From: an uncultured Methylococcaceae bacterium
GTDB taxonomy: Bacteria > Pseudomonadota > Gammaproteobacteria > Methylococcales > Methylomonadaceae
Reading direction: 5' to 3'
Length of the DNA: 33,638 bases
NCBI GenBank assembly: GCA_903945605.1
Contig: CAJAWH010000130.1
Span: 1 to 33,638, forward strand
Both the position numbers and the translations under genes were made by a program. The notes beneath the pieces were generated by a model, which was not told the DNA's origin, ran no database searches, and saw only the letters and a list, made by a program, of their open reading frames with translations. This document shows, one piece after another, positions 10,032 through 16,622 of this stretch (positions within the stretch are counted from its first letter, which is position 1; each line of letters starts with the position of its first letter).

Positions 10032-10412
10032 ATGGCAACCGAAACGTTCCCCCTCAGAACAGAACCCAGCATTGTAAATCAACTTGACCACTTGGCGGGA
10101 TTACTAGACAGGCCAATCGAAGACCTTGTCAATCAAGCCCTCAGGCAATACCTTGAAACCCATGCTTGGCAAATTGAAAAAATCAGCCAAGGCATAGCCG
10201 CCGCTGATCGTGGCGAGGTTATGGCGCATGATAATGTCATGTGCGAAATGGCCGAGTTGATAGCGGCAGCAAGTAAGGGTAAGGCGTGGAACTCGTCTGG
10301 ATCGGACCGGCCAGACAGGACTTGCAGGATTGCCGCAGAGCAGCATAACGGATTCATTGACCAACCGTACGCACAAAGCGGCCTAGTGTTTAGGTTGTTT
10401 GCGGCAAGTTGA
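10032..10412 (+). CDS. ParD/CopG-like ribbon-helix-helix antitoxin with a read-through tail
   Basis: Residues ~1-85 form a ribbon-helix-helix antitoxin: a short strand (TFPLRTEPSIVNQLDHLAG), two helices (RPIEDLVNQALRQYLE), then the typical linker with AAADRGEVMAHDNVMCEMAELI. In intact relatives the protein ends about where AAASKGKA is read. Here the frame continues through the start of the toxin gene for another ~40 residues of out-of-frame sequence (WNSSGSDRPDRTC...), ending at 10412. The original stop codon therefore seems lost. A good ribosome site and promoter precede the gene. DNA-binding function may survive; the tail is probably meaningless. Confidence 0.75.
   Translation: MATETFPLRTEPSIVNQLDHLAGLLDRPIEDLVNQALRQYLETHAWQIEKISQGIAAADRGEVMAHDNVMCEMAELIAAASKGKAWNSSGSDRPDRTCRIAAEQHNGFIDQPYAQSGLVFRLFAAS
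10286..10412 (+). pseudogene. ParE/RelE-type toxin remnant
   Basis: A GTG at 10286 opens a frame reading VELVWIGPARQDLQD, the usual start of ParE/RelE-family toxins. It shifts frame and stops at TAA 10346-10348 after only 20 codons. A little more toxin-like sequence (RIAAEQHNGFIDQ) follows in the frame of the antitoxin tail, and the rest (about 60-70 residues in relatives) is absent. The module is therefore an antitoxin with a dead toxin. Identification rests on this short N-terminal match. Confidence 0.6.
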
Positions 10413-10425
10413 TCCAAACAATCAC

Positions 10426-10454
10426 TTGACAAAACTACTGGTAATCAGTACAAA
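10426..10454 (+). promoter_or_regulatory. brnT promoter giving a nearly leaderless mRNA
   Basis: A perfect TTGACA (10426-10431), a 17-nt spacer and TACAAA (10449-10454) lie directly before the ATG at 10460. A start about 7 nt after the -10 box would fall on or next to the start codon. Confidence 0.55.
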
Positions 10455-10459
10455 TAATC

Positions 10460-10747
10460 ATGCAGGATGAATTTTTTGAATGGGATGATGCCAAAGCCGC
10501 AATAAATTGGCAGAGTCACGGCGTTGCCTTCCCCTATGCAGTTAAAGCGTTTCGTGACCCTTTCGCGGTTGAGTGGGTGGACAACCGTGAGGGCTACGAC
10601 GAAGAGCGGGTAAACCTGCTGGGCATGTGTGACACGGTTCTTTTGCACGTGACTTACACCGAGCGCGGCGACCGTATCAGACTTATATCAGCCAGAAGGG
10701 CGGTAAAACATGAACAAGACCACTACTACAGCGAAAATTCTATCTAA
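10460..10747 (+). CDS. brnT: BrnT-family ribonuclease toxin
   Basis: This 95-residue protein matches the BrnT (DUF497) family throughout. It opens with FFEWDDAKAAINWQSHGVAF, has a middle AFRDPFAVEW, and ends with TYTERGDRIRLISARRAVKHEQ. BrnT is a RelE-like RNase that blocks translation; the conserved basic and His residues of the active site are in the N-terminal and RLISARRA segments. The gene has no Shine-Dalgarno site and probably starts leaderless. It overlaps the next gene, its likely antitoxin, by 38 nt. The frame is intact, so this toxin could be active. Confidence 0.88.
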   Translation: MQDEFFEWDDAKAAINWQSHGVAFPYAVKAFRDPFAVEWVDNREGYDEERVNLLGMCDTVLLHVTYTERGDRIRLISARRAVKHEQDHYYSENSI

Positions 10748-11105
10748 TGGGGCGGTTGTCGATGTGCTGGATGAGGGGCATGAACACCCTTTTCCTATTG
10801 CCCCTATGCGTTCCATGACGGATAAAGAAATCAGCGCAGCGGCGCAAGCCGACCCTGATGCTAAACCTATGACCGAACAAGAATTAAAAACCGTGCGACG
10901 GATACCTCGCGTAAAGACCATGCGCCGTGCCTTAGGTATCACTCAAGAAGAGTTTGCCACGCGTTACCATGTGCCGCTTGGCACTTTGCGCGACTGGGAA
11001 CAAGGGCGGACAGAGCCAGACCAGCCAACAAAGGCTTACTTAGCCGTTATCGCTCACGACCCCGAAGGGGTGCGCCAGGCCTTAGAACATACCCGTCCAA
11101 CATAA
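10710..11105 (+). CDS. HTH (XRE-type) antitoxin partner of BrnT
   Basis: This 131-residue protein overlaps the brnT 3' end and has its own ribosome site (GAAGGGCGG region). The N-terminal half (about 1-60) carries the segment MRSMTDKEISAAAQADPDAKPMTEQELKTVRR. The C-terminal half is a helix-turn-helix: MRRALGITQEEFATRYHVPLGTLRDWEQGRTEPDQPTKAYL. Proteins with this architecture are the usual second gene after BrnT where the classic BrnA is absent. Its likely job is to bind and silence BrnT and to repress the promoter at 10426. Function is inferred from family and position. Confidence 0.8.
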   Translation: MNKTTTTAKILSNGAVVDVLDEGHEHPFPIAPMRSMTDKEISAAAQADPDAKPMTEQELKTVRRIPRVKTMRRALGITQEEFATRYHVPLGTLRDWEQGRTEPDQPTKAYLAVIAHDPEGVRQALEHTRPT

Positions 11106-11422
11106 AAGATTTTTGTCCTTCGCTAAGGGCGGCATCCTTGCCACTTTTGGGGCGTGTCGGTTTGCCGCCTCCCGCCTGATGAATGTGGGAAACCATTATG
11201 GCATTGCTAATTGAGTATAGGTTTTTCGTATTTCATGCTTTATGTTCATATACATAAAAACAAAAGCTATCCAAAATTAACAATACCCAGGCATTTCGCT
11301 GGCCAGGCTACGGCGAAAGTCGAAATGTTACAGCAAAAGCAAGGACATGCTCAAATATTCCGTCATGCTTTTGATGCTCAAATGGAATGGCGAACTCGAT
11401 GCTATACTAAATTAACAATGCC
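11106..11422 (+). other. Non-coding stretch between brnT module and first direct repeat
   Basis: I see no supported gene here. The first ~75 bases are GC-rich and could fold weakly; the rest is AT-rich. An 11-nt string, AAATTAACAAT, occurs twice (near 11274 and 11409). A short open frame (11211-11444) has no ribosome site or recognisable domain and runs into the repeat, so I do not call it. Confidence 0.5.
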
Positions 11423-11732
11423 AGAAATTATGGTGCCATGGTGATAGATGCTTATGTAATTATGAGGACAATATGATGCCTACCCCCAATGCAAAATTAA
11501 CCAGATGGACAGTTTCAGTGCCAAAATGAACCGATACATCTCTACGCCTTTTTTTAGCTGAACGAGGAATGAAAAAAGGCGATATTTCTGTATTTATTGT
11601 GGATGCTGTTAAATGGCGAGTTTTGAACAGACGCTTGCAGAGGTACGGCAACAAGTTGCCGATATTCCCCCCGATGAAATGCAATCTATAATTGATGAAG
11701 CTATTGACGCTGTACACCAAGAAAAACGCAAC
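11423..11732 (+). repeat. Left copy of a 310-bp direct repeat
   Basis: It is collinear with 15978-16287 without gaps, with about 15 mismatches by eye (~95% identity). Nearly all differences lie in the first third; the last ~200 bp differ at only two positions. It contains a ribosome site and an antitoxin-like gene. It ends abruptly inside that gene, at the codons for QEKRN. Confidence 0.9.
11476..11732 (+). pseudogene. Broken antitoxin gene, left repeat copy
   Basis: The gene starts MPTPNAKLTRWTVSVPK and meets TGA at 11527-11529, where the right copy has GAA. Beyond it, the frame shift at the TTTT run (also present in the right copy) would move the reading to EQTLAEVRQQVADIPPDEM. The 3' end is cut off by the repeat boundary, so no toxin follows. 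This copy is dead three times over: nonsense, frameshift and truncation. Confidence 0.8.
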
Positions 11733-11908
11733 CACTGAAAATCTTGGAGACGGAACGAAGAGAAGCGAGGATTTTTAGTCCGCGATAGCCATAGGGTCGG
11801 GCGGGTTGCCGTAGCGTAGCGGAGGCAACCTGCAAGGCATCCCGATATGGCGTAAAGTCATGTGGAACCGCCGTTCCGGTCCCCTTGTTGGGCAGCTGGA
11901 TAATGTAG
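11733..11908. other. Structured non-coding segment inside the island
   Basis: GC-rich sequence with a 7-bp stem GGTTGCC (11804-11810) / GGCAACC (11824-11830) and a 5-bp stem GGAAC / GTTCC (11864-11877). It looks like an interspersed palindromic element, but I cannot show other copies in this window. No gene is visible. Confidence 0.45.
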
Positions 11909-12178
11909 GGTGCAATCGGCATATTTAGCTTTGAGCTGTGGGTAAGATACCAACGGTTTAACCAGTTGCTGGATATGGTAGACAGCTTATGTGATTCCGA
12001 AGTCCAGAGCTACAACGCCAACGCGTTTACGAGTTCGGGTGAACAACCGACCGCCACACCAAAGCCACCCAGCATCGAGGAAACCGCAGGGATTCCGACA
12101 GGCATAGCCCCCGACATCGAGGCACAGATTAACCGCCGCAGAAACCGCAAGCCGCCGCCTGATAACTTAGCGGGATAA
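11909..12178 (+). pseudogene. Unrecognised coding remnant
   Basis: The frame is open from 11909 to a TAA at 12178 but has no ATG or ribosome site at its start. It reads FELWVRYQRFNQLLDMVD, then a Pro/Thr-rich middle and an Arg-rich end (QINRRRNRKPPPDNLAG). The aromatic N-terminal part looks like genuine protein, so this may be the 3' end of a gene whose beginning was lost when the island formed. I do not recognise the family. Confidence 0.3.
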
Positions 12179-12257
12179 AGATTTATTGCCAAGTATCATG
12201 TAATGTGAAAACTCTAAACTAGAGAAGTAAAATTATTATCAGGGTCACATAACGCAA

Positions 12258-12276
12258 CTCCATTAGCTTAATGGAG
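12258..12276 (+). promoter_or_regulatory. Hairpin over the upstream ATG of the ATPase gene
   Basis: CTCCATTA / TAATGGAG form a perfect 8-bp stem with a GCT loop that buries the ATG at 12271. This favours the GTG at 12316 as the start. A second small inverted repeat, CTCTA-AAC-TAGAG, lies at 12212-12224 and could be an operator. Confidence 0.5.
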
Positions 12277-12315
12277 AGCAGTATATTTATTCCCATAACT
12301 ACAAAGGTTGATATT

Positions 12316-14433
12316 GTGAAAATTGAAATAAAGAATTGCAATAGTATTGATAGTGGAGTTATTGATATTAAAGACAATGCGTTGAACATAAAATACGCTA
12401 TTAATGGGACTGGCAAAAGTACTATAGCAAAAGCAATAATTGCATCAATAAATAGACAAGTTGTTGGTAGGAAAAAGATAAGCCTATCAGATTTAACCCC
12501 ATTTAAATATATTGGTTCTACTAGTGATTTGCCTAATGTTACAGGAGTTAATCAAATTTCCAGTATTATGATATTTGATGAAGAATATATTGATAATTTT
12601 ATATTTCAAGCTGATGATTTATTAAAAGGAAGTTTTGACATTTTTATTCGAGGTGAAAATTATGAAAAAGGTATGGAAGAAATAAGCATACTTGTCGAAA
12701 CAATGCATAAGATGTTTGCCGAAGATAAGGATATTGATGATTTAATTAACGATTTTAATGAAATAAGTGGCAGTTTTGGAAGACAAACAAAAAGTGGGAT
12801 TCATGCGTCGAGTAGTATGGCACAAGCATTCAAGGGGGGTAACAAAGTAAAAAATATCCCGAATGGACTTGAAGTATTTAAAAATTATATCCAGCACCCA
12901 AGTAACTTCAAATGGATTAAATGGCAATTAGAAGGAAAAGAGTATGTTGATATTTCTGATCATGACTGCCCATATTGCACTAACAATATTAAAGATAAGA
13001 AAGAAACAATAAATAAAGTTAGTGAAGTTTATAAGTCAAAAGAAATTGAAAATCTAAGTAAAATTGTAGCTACATTCGATAGGTTAAATAAATATTTTTC
13101 CGAAGATGCTAAATCAAAAATTGCTGATTTTGTGAGCAGCATAGATGGTTACACTGATGACCAAGTTTCTTACCTAAGAGAAGTACAGAATCAAATAGAT
13201 TTATTAAAAGATAAGTTTCTGAACGCTAAAAACTTGGATTTTTTCTCATTAAAGGATGTTGGCAAGGTGATTGAAGGACTTAATGGGCATAAAATAGATA
13301 TTGACCTTTATGTTCACTTGAAGTCTGAGGATACAAATAGTAAAGTAAAAATTGTTAATAATGCTATAGATGAGCTACTGAAGAAAGCAAATGAGCTTCA
13401 TGGCAGTATTGCCAAACAAAAAAACTTAATAGGAAAACTTGTAAAAGAAAACAGTAAAGCAATTAATGAATTTTTAGATAATGCTGGTTATATGTACAAG
13501 GTTACTCTGGTCGAAGATAAGGGCGGGACTTATAAACTTAAGCTCATACATAAAGATACAAAAGATACAAAAGATGAGGTAAGTAACGTTAAGGAGCATC
13601 TGAGTTTCGGCGAACGCAATGCATTTTCGCTTGTTCTATTTATGTATGACGCATTAAAACAAACCCCAGATTTAATAATATTAGATGACCCCATATCTTC
13701 TTTTGATAAAAATAAGAAATATGCGATTATTGATATTCTATTTCATAAAGGAAAATCATTTAGAGATAAAACAGTATTGCTCTTAACTCATGATTTTGAA
13801 CCAATTATTGATATAGTACATCATCACACGGATAGGTTTTCTGTACCTTTTGCAACATTCTTGGAAAATAAACATGGTATTTTATCTGAGAAAGAGATTC
13901 TAAAATCAGATATTAAAACTTTTATAGATATTAATACAGAAAATTTGGGGCTTGAATTACATAAAATAAACAAGCTAGTTTATCTACGAAGGTTTTATGA
14001 AGTAACAAATGAAAAAAGTTTTGGCTATGAAGTGGTTTCAAATATTTTTCACAAAAGAGAAACTTTTACTCATAGTGTAAATGGAAGCATACAAGATATG
14101 ACAGATGCAGAAATACAAAGAGGATGTAATGAAATAAAAGAAAAAATTATAGATTTTGAATACAATGAACTTTTTCAATTACTTCAACTTATAAATAATA
14201 AGTTAGAAATGAAAGAATTGTATCAGGCTACTACAAACAACTATGAAAAGCTTCATCTATACAGAATAATTTTTGATAATGAGGTAAAAAATAATCATTC
14301 CGATATTATACGGAAATTCATTAATGAAGCATTTCATATAGAAAATGATTATATTTACCAGCTGAATCCATGCAAGTATCAGCTCGTGCCTCAATATGTA
14401 ATTGATGAATGCGATAAATTCATTCGAGAGTAA
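12316..14433 (+). CDS. Rad50/SMC-like ABC ATPase with CPYC hook motif (candidate defence protein)
   Basis: I choose GTG 12316 (705 residues), because AAAGG lies 8 nt upstream and the protein then begins like its relatives, KIEIKNCNSI. ATG 12271 would add 15 residues but lies in a hairpin without a ribosome site. Visible in order are Walker A INGTGKSTIAKA (~30-40), a CPYC pair (nt 12967-12978, like the Rad50/RloC zinc hook) inside a helical Lys/Glu-rich middle, the ABC signature LSFGERNAFSLVLF (~429), Walker B LIILDDPISSFD with D-loop (~455), and the switch His in LLLTHD (~492). The last ~200 residues have no domain I recognise. The gene is far more AT-rich than its neighbours. Head-and-hook ATPases of this kind (RloC/PrrC, PtuA-like) usually act in phage defence. 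No partner gene is adjacent. Its function is inferred. Confidence 0.75.
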   Translation: MKIEIKNCNSIDSGVIDIKDNALNIKYAINGTGKSTIAKAIIASINRQVVGRKKISLSDLTPFKYIGSTSDLPNVTGVNQISSIMIFDEEYIDNFIFQADDLLKGSFDIFIRGENYEKGMEEISILVETMHKMFAEDKDIDDLINDFNEISGSFGRQTKSGIHASSSMAQAFKGGNKVKNIPNGLEVFKNYIQHPSNFKWIKWQLEGKEYVDISDHDCPYCTNNIKDKKETINKVSEVYKSKEIENLSKIVATFDRLNKYFSEDAKSKIADFVSSIDGYTDDQVSYLREVQNQIDLLKDKFLNAKNLDFFSLKDVGKVIEGLNGHKIDIDLYVHLKSEDTNSKVKIVNNAIDELLKKANELHGSIAKQKNLIGKLVKENSKAINEFLDNAGYMYKVTLVEDKGGTYKLKLIHKDTKDTKDEVSNVKEHLSFGERNAFSLVLFMYDALKQTPDLIILDDPISSFDKNKKYAIIDILFHKGKSFRDKTVLLLTHDFEPIIDIVHHHTDRFSVPFATFLENKHGILSEKEILKSDIKTFIDINTENLGLELHKINKLVYLRRFYEVTNEKSFGYEVVSNIFHKRETFTHSVNGSIQDMTDAEIQRGCNEIKEKIIDFEYNELFQLLQLINNKLEMKELYQATTNNYEKLHLYRIIFDNEVKNNHSDIIRKFINEAFHIENDYIYQLNPCKYQLVPQYVIDECDKFIRE

Positions 14434-14452
14434 ACTAACTCTTTTACCCCTC

Positions 14453-14978
14453 TTAACACTCTATAAAGCATCCTTCTTGAGACACCAAGCGATTTTGCAA
14501 CGGTTCGTCTTGCTCAATCAATTTTCGGGCGTGGGCGACTTGTTGCGGGGTTAGTTTTACCTTACGCCCCATCTTCACGCCACGGGCAACAGCAGCCCTG
14601 CCCGCTTTGGTGCGTTCCTGAATCAATGAGCGTTCCAGCTCCGCCAATATACCTGCCATTTGCCACATAGCCCGTCCCGTTGGAGTGGTAGTGTCTATCG
14701 CTTCGGTGAGCGACTGAAAAGCCACCTCCCTTACCGTGGAGTTCATCAAGTAAGCCGATAAGGTCATGCAGTGACCGCCCCAGCCTGTCCAGTTTCCAAA
14801 CTATCAGTGTATCACCCACCGCCAGGGCCTTTAAGCATTTTGTCAATTCCGAGCGTTTAGCATTCGCCCCGCTTGCTTTGTCGGTAAATATCCGCTCACA
14901 GCCAGCCGCCTTGAGTGCGTCAATTTGTAAATCTGGGTTTTGCTCGTCGGTTGATACACTTGCATAACCAATTTTCAT
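14453..14978 (-). pseudogene. Serine recombinase (resolvase/invertase), inactivated
   Basis: The N-terminal catalytic domain is clear: MKIGYASVSTDEQNPDLQ, IFTDKASGANAKR, VWKLDRLGRSLHDL. After DELHGKG the sense moves to the next frame (VAFQSLTEAIDTTTPTGR, AELERSLIQERTKAG), so one extra G sits near 14724-14726. A second shift near 14503-14507 separates QDEP from the DNA-binding helix-turn-helix, TVAKSLGVSRRMLYRVLRG. In addition the usual YARVS is YASVS, which replaces an Arg that is catalytic in the gamma-delta/Tn3 resolvase family. The enzyme is therefore dead. It faces the TA pair across a spacer with resolvase-site-like repeats. Confidence 0.85.
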
Positions 14979-15000
14979 AAGCCTTTTTGTCCCTGATTTA

Positions 15001-15073
15001 TGACACAAATAAGCCTATTTTTATCAGTAATTTAATTTTGTGTCAAATATCTTGTATTGTTTCTGTGTTGACA
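15001..15073. other. Possible resolvase (res-like) site
   Basis: Between the recombinase start and the antitoxin gene lie TGACACAAA (15001-15009) and its inverse TTTGTGTCA (15037-15045). Next come TGTCAA (15041-15046) and its inverse TTGACA (15068-15073), 33 bp end to end. Tn3-family res subsites are 25-34-bp inverted repeats with TGTC ends, so the layout fits. No subsite can be confirmed by eye alone. Confidence 0.35.
15038..15054 (+). repeat. 17-nt direct repeat, left of TacAT-like pair
   Basis: TTGTGTCAAATATCTTG is identical to 15925-15941. The two copies bracket the toxin-antitoxin pair, about 870 bp apart. Confidence 0.75.
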
Positions 15074-15097
15074 TTTGCAACACAATTGTTTAATACT
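15068..15097 (+). promoter_or_regulatory. Promoter with palindromic operator for the TacAT-like pair
   Basis: A perfect TTGACA (15068-15073) is followed 18 nt later by AATACT (15092-15097, 4/6). The 8-bp palindrome ACAATTGT (15082-15089) lies between the boxes, where an RHH antitoxin repressor would bind. Confidence 0.45.
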
Positions 15098-15131
15098 GAA
15101 CATTCAGATTGATTTAACCGAGACAGAATTT

Positions 15132-15407
15132 ATGAGAACAGAACACGCACCCGCCGAGGTGAATATCCATTTACGGGCAAAGGCACGCGACAGATTGCTT
15201 ATTGACCAAGCAGCCGAATTGCTTGGCTCTAACCGCTCACAATTCATGATGGCATCGGCACTGAAAGAAGCGAAAAGCGTAATTCTTGACCAAACTTCAA
15301 TTTATGTAGATAACAAGACATTCCAAAAAGTCTTGGATTGGTTAGACACACCAGCAACACAAGAACAAATTGAAGGTATGAAACGATTGAAAGCAACCAA
15401 ATCGTGA
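15132..15407 (+). CDS. TacA-like (DUF1778) antitoxin
   Basis: This 91-residue antitoxin has an N-terminal ribbon-helix-helix (VNIHLRAKARDRLLIDQAAELLGSNRSQFMMASAL), the DUF1778 pattern. A C-terminal toxin-binding tail carries QTSIYVDNKTFQKVLDWLD. I use the ATG at 15132 because it places the first strand at the N-terminus as in relatives; the frame is open further upstream. Its stop overlaps the GTG of the toxin gene (GTGA), so the two are coupled. It should repress its own promoter together with the toxin. Both genes are intact. Confidence 0.9.
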   Translation: MRTEHAPAEVNIHLRAKARDRLLIDQAAELLGSNRSQFMMASALKEAKSVILDQTSIYVDNKTFQKVLDWLDTPATQEQIEGMKRLKATKS

Positions 15408-15907
15408 ATGAATTTACCAAGCCCGTCCCGCTGACTGCCAAGCATGATACGGATGATTTCTGGTCTGGTGAAGAAACACTAGATAATTGGTTGCGGGAAC
15501 GGGCATTGGATAACATGGCTGCATCGGCAAGCCGAACCTATGTTATTTGTCCACCTAGCTCCCGTAAGGTAATCGGGTACTACGCTATTTGCATGGGGCA
15601 GATTTTTAGCCAAGAGGTGATAGGCTCTATGCGTAGGAATATGCCCCGCCAGATTCCAGCGGTTATTCTTGGGCGTTTGGCTATTGATGAAAAATGGCAG
15701 GGGCAAGGGCTAGGCAAGGAATTACTTCAAGATGCGGTGCAAAGGTCTGTCCGTGCCGCTCAGGAAATTTCAGCCCGCCTTTTGATTGTTCATGCTATTT
15801 CCGCAAATGCAGAAGCTTTTTATTCCCATTATGGGTTCGCCCGCCTACCGATCGAAACGCCTACTTACGCCCTAGACCTTGTCAAATTTGCTACCCTTCC
15901 AGAGTAA
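15404..15907 (+). CDS. TacT-like GNAT acetyltransferase toxin
   Basis: This 167-residue GNAT-fold protein starts at a GTG overlapping the antitoxin stop. It shows the family start (PLTAKHDTDDFWSGEETLDNWLRERAL), the strand leading to the cofactor loop (GRLAIDEKWQGQGLGKELLQDA, the Q-x-x-G-x-G acetyl-CoA motif) and the catalytic Tyr region AFYSHYGF. Toxins of this group acetylate the amino group of charged tRNAs and so stop translation. Position directly after a DUF1778 antitoxin makes the assignment firm at family level. The preferred tRNA cannot be read from the sequence. Confidence 0.9.
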   Translation: MNEFTKPVPLTAKHDTDDFWSGEETLDNWLRERALDNMAASASRTYVICPPSSRKVIGYYAICMGQIFSQEVIGSMRRNMPRQIPAVILGRLAIDEKWQGQGLGKELLQDAVQRSVRAAQEISARLLIVHAISANAEAFYSHYGFARLPIETPTYALDLVKFATLPE

Positions 15908-15924
15908 CCACTCCATAAAATAAA

Positions 15925-15941
15925 TTGTGTCAAATATCTTG
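15925..15941 (+). repeat. 17-nt direct repeat, right of TacAT-like pair
   Basis: An identical copy of 15038-15054, 17 nt after the toxin stop codon. It may mark the boundary of a mobile toxin-antitoxin unit. Confidence 0.75.
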
Positions 15942-15977
15942 ATTTTTGGCACAGAAAGTAAAATTTGCTTGGGGTTA

Positions 15978-16287
15978 AGAAATTATGGTGCTATGGCGGT
16001 AGGCGTTTATGTAATTATGAGGGCAATATAATGCCTACCCCTAATGCAAACTTAACCAGATGGACAGTTTCAGTTCCAAAAGAAACCGATACATCTCTAC
16101 GCCTTTTTTTAGCTGAACGAGGAATGAAAAAAGGCGATATTTCTGTATTTATTGTGGATGCTGTTAAATGGCGAGTTTTGAACAGACGCTTGCAGAGGTA
16201 CGGCAACAAGTTGTCGATATTCCCCCCGATGAAATGCAATCTATAATTGATGAAGCTATTGACGCTGTACGCCAAGAAAAACGCAAC
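15978..16287 (+). repeat. Right copy of the 310-bp direct repeat
   Basis: It is collinear with 11423-11732. Unlike the left copy, the sequence continues naturally past the repeat end into the rest of the antitoxin gene and a PIN-toxin start. This copy therefore sits in the original context and the left one is derived or was cut. Confidence 0.9.
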
Positions 16288-16310
16288 GAACTGGTTGGAA
16301 AAGAAGCCTA
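16031..16310 (+). pseudogene. Frameshifted RHH-type antitoxin, right repeat copy
   Basis: A good ribosome site (GAGGG) precedes ATG 16031. The frame reads MPTPNANLTRWTVSVPK and LFLAERGMKKGDISVFIVDAV, then loses sense at WRVLNRRLQ and stops at 16246. Adding one T to TTTT at 16176-16179 gives WRVFEQTLAEVRQQVVDIPPDEM through to LVGKEA, ending at TAA 16308-16310, directly before the ATG of the PIN remnant. The restored protein, ~93 residues, has the size and position of a type II antitoxin. The left repeat copy has the same shift, so the break predates the duplication or both share an ancestor. Confidence 0.8.
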
Positions 16311-16433
16311 ATGCGGGTTGTGCTTGATACTAATATAATTTCTGTTCATTTCAGCCAAATCGATATAGTTTACAATAGTGGCAAAACATCATCACAACTT
16401 AGCATAATACCATTTATCGCTGCAATTTATTAG
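16311..16433 (+). pseudogene. PIN-domain toxin remnant
   Basis: The ATG touches the antitoxin stop (TAATG). The first residues, MRVVLDTNIIS, are the standard N-terminus of PIN-domain toxins with the first catalytic Asp. From residue 12 the sequence no longer resembles a PIN domain and it stops after 40 codons at 16431-16433. The other acidic residues are missing, so it is inactive. Confidence 0.7.
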
Positions 16434-16510
16434 GTAATGGCGAGTGCTGCCCGTTAACGGCTCGGGTAACAAGCTTGCCTATTGGTAGTTGATGTCAATT
16501 AGGCCGTTGG

Positions 16511-16576
16511 CTGAGCGAAGTCGAAGCCAGTGCCCAGACATCCCGTCTGGTTGCAACACCCATCGGCTTCGCTCAG
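16511..16576. repeat. REP-like palindromic element
   Basis: Outer arms CTGAGCGAAG (16511-16520) and CTTCGCTCAG (16567-16576) enclose a second hairpin CCAGAC-ATCCC-GTCTGG (16534-16550). The rest of the 16434-16622 gap holds nothing else I can name. The element sits downstream of feoC and may also act as its transcript end. Confidence 0.6.
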
Positions 16577-16622
16577 GGAACGTAAGCTTATCTATCGACG
16601 GTTCGGGGCTATGCCTACAATA

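Noticed and set aside
11460-11735. Minus-strand open frames of ~90 codons conserved in both 310-bp repeats (also 16015-16275)
   Set aside because: Their conservation follows from the repeat itself; the plus-strand frame has the ribosome site, the recognisable antitoxin pattern and the adjoining PIN start.
15965-16030. Upstream extension of the right-copy antitoxin frame
   Set aside because: The ATG at 16031 has the ribosome site and matches the left copy; the extension is not conserved there.
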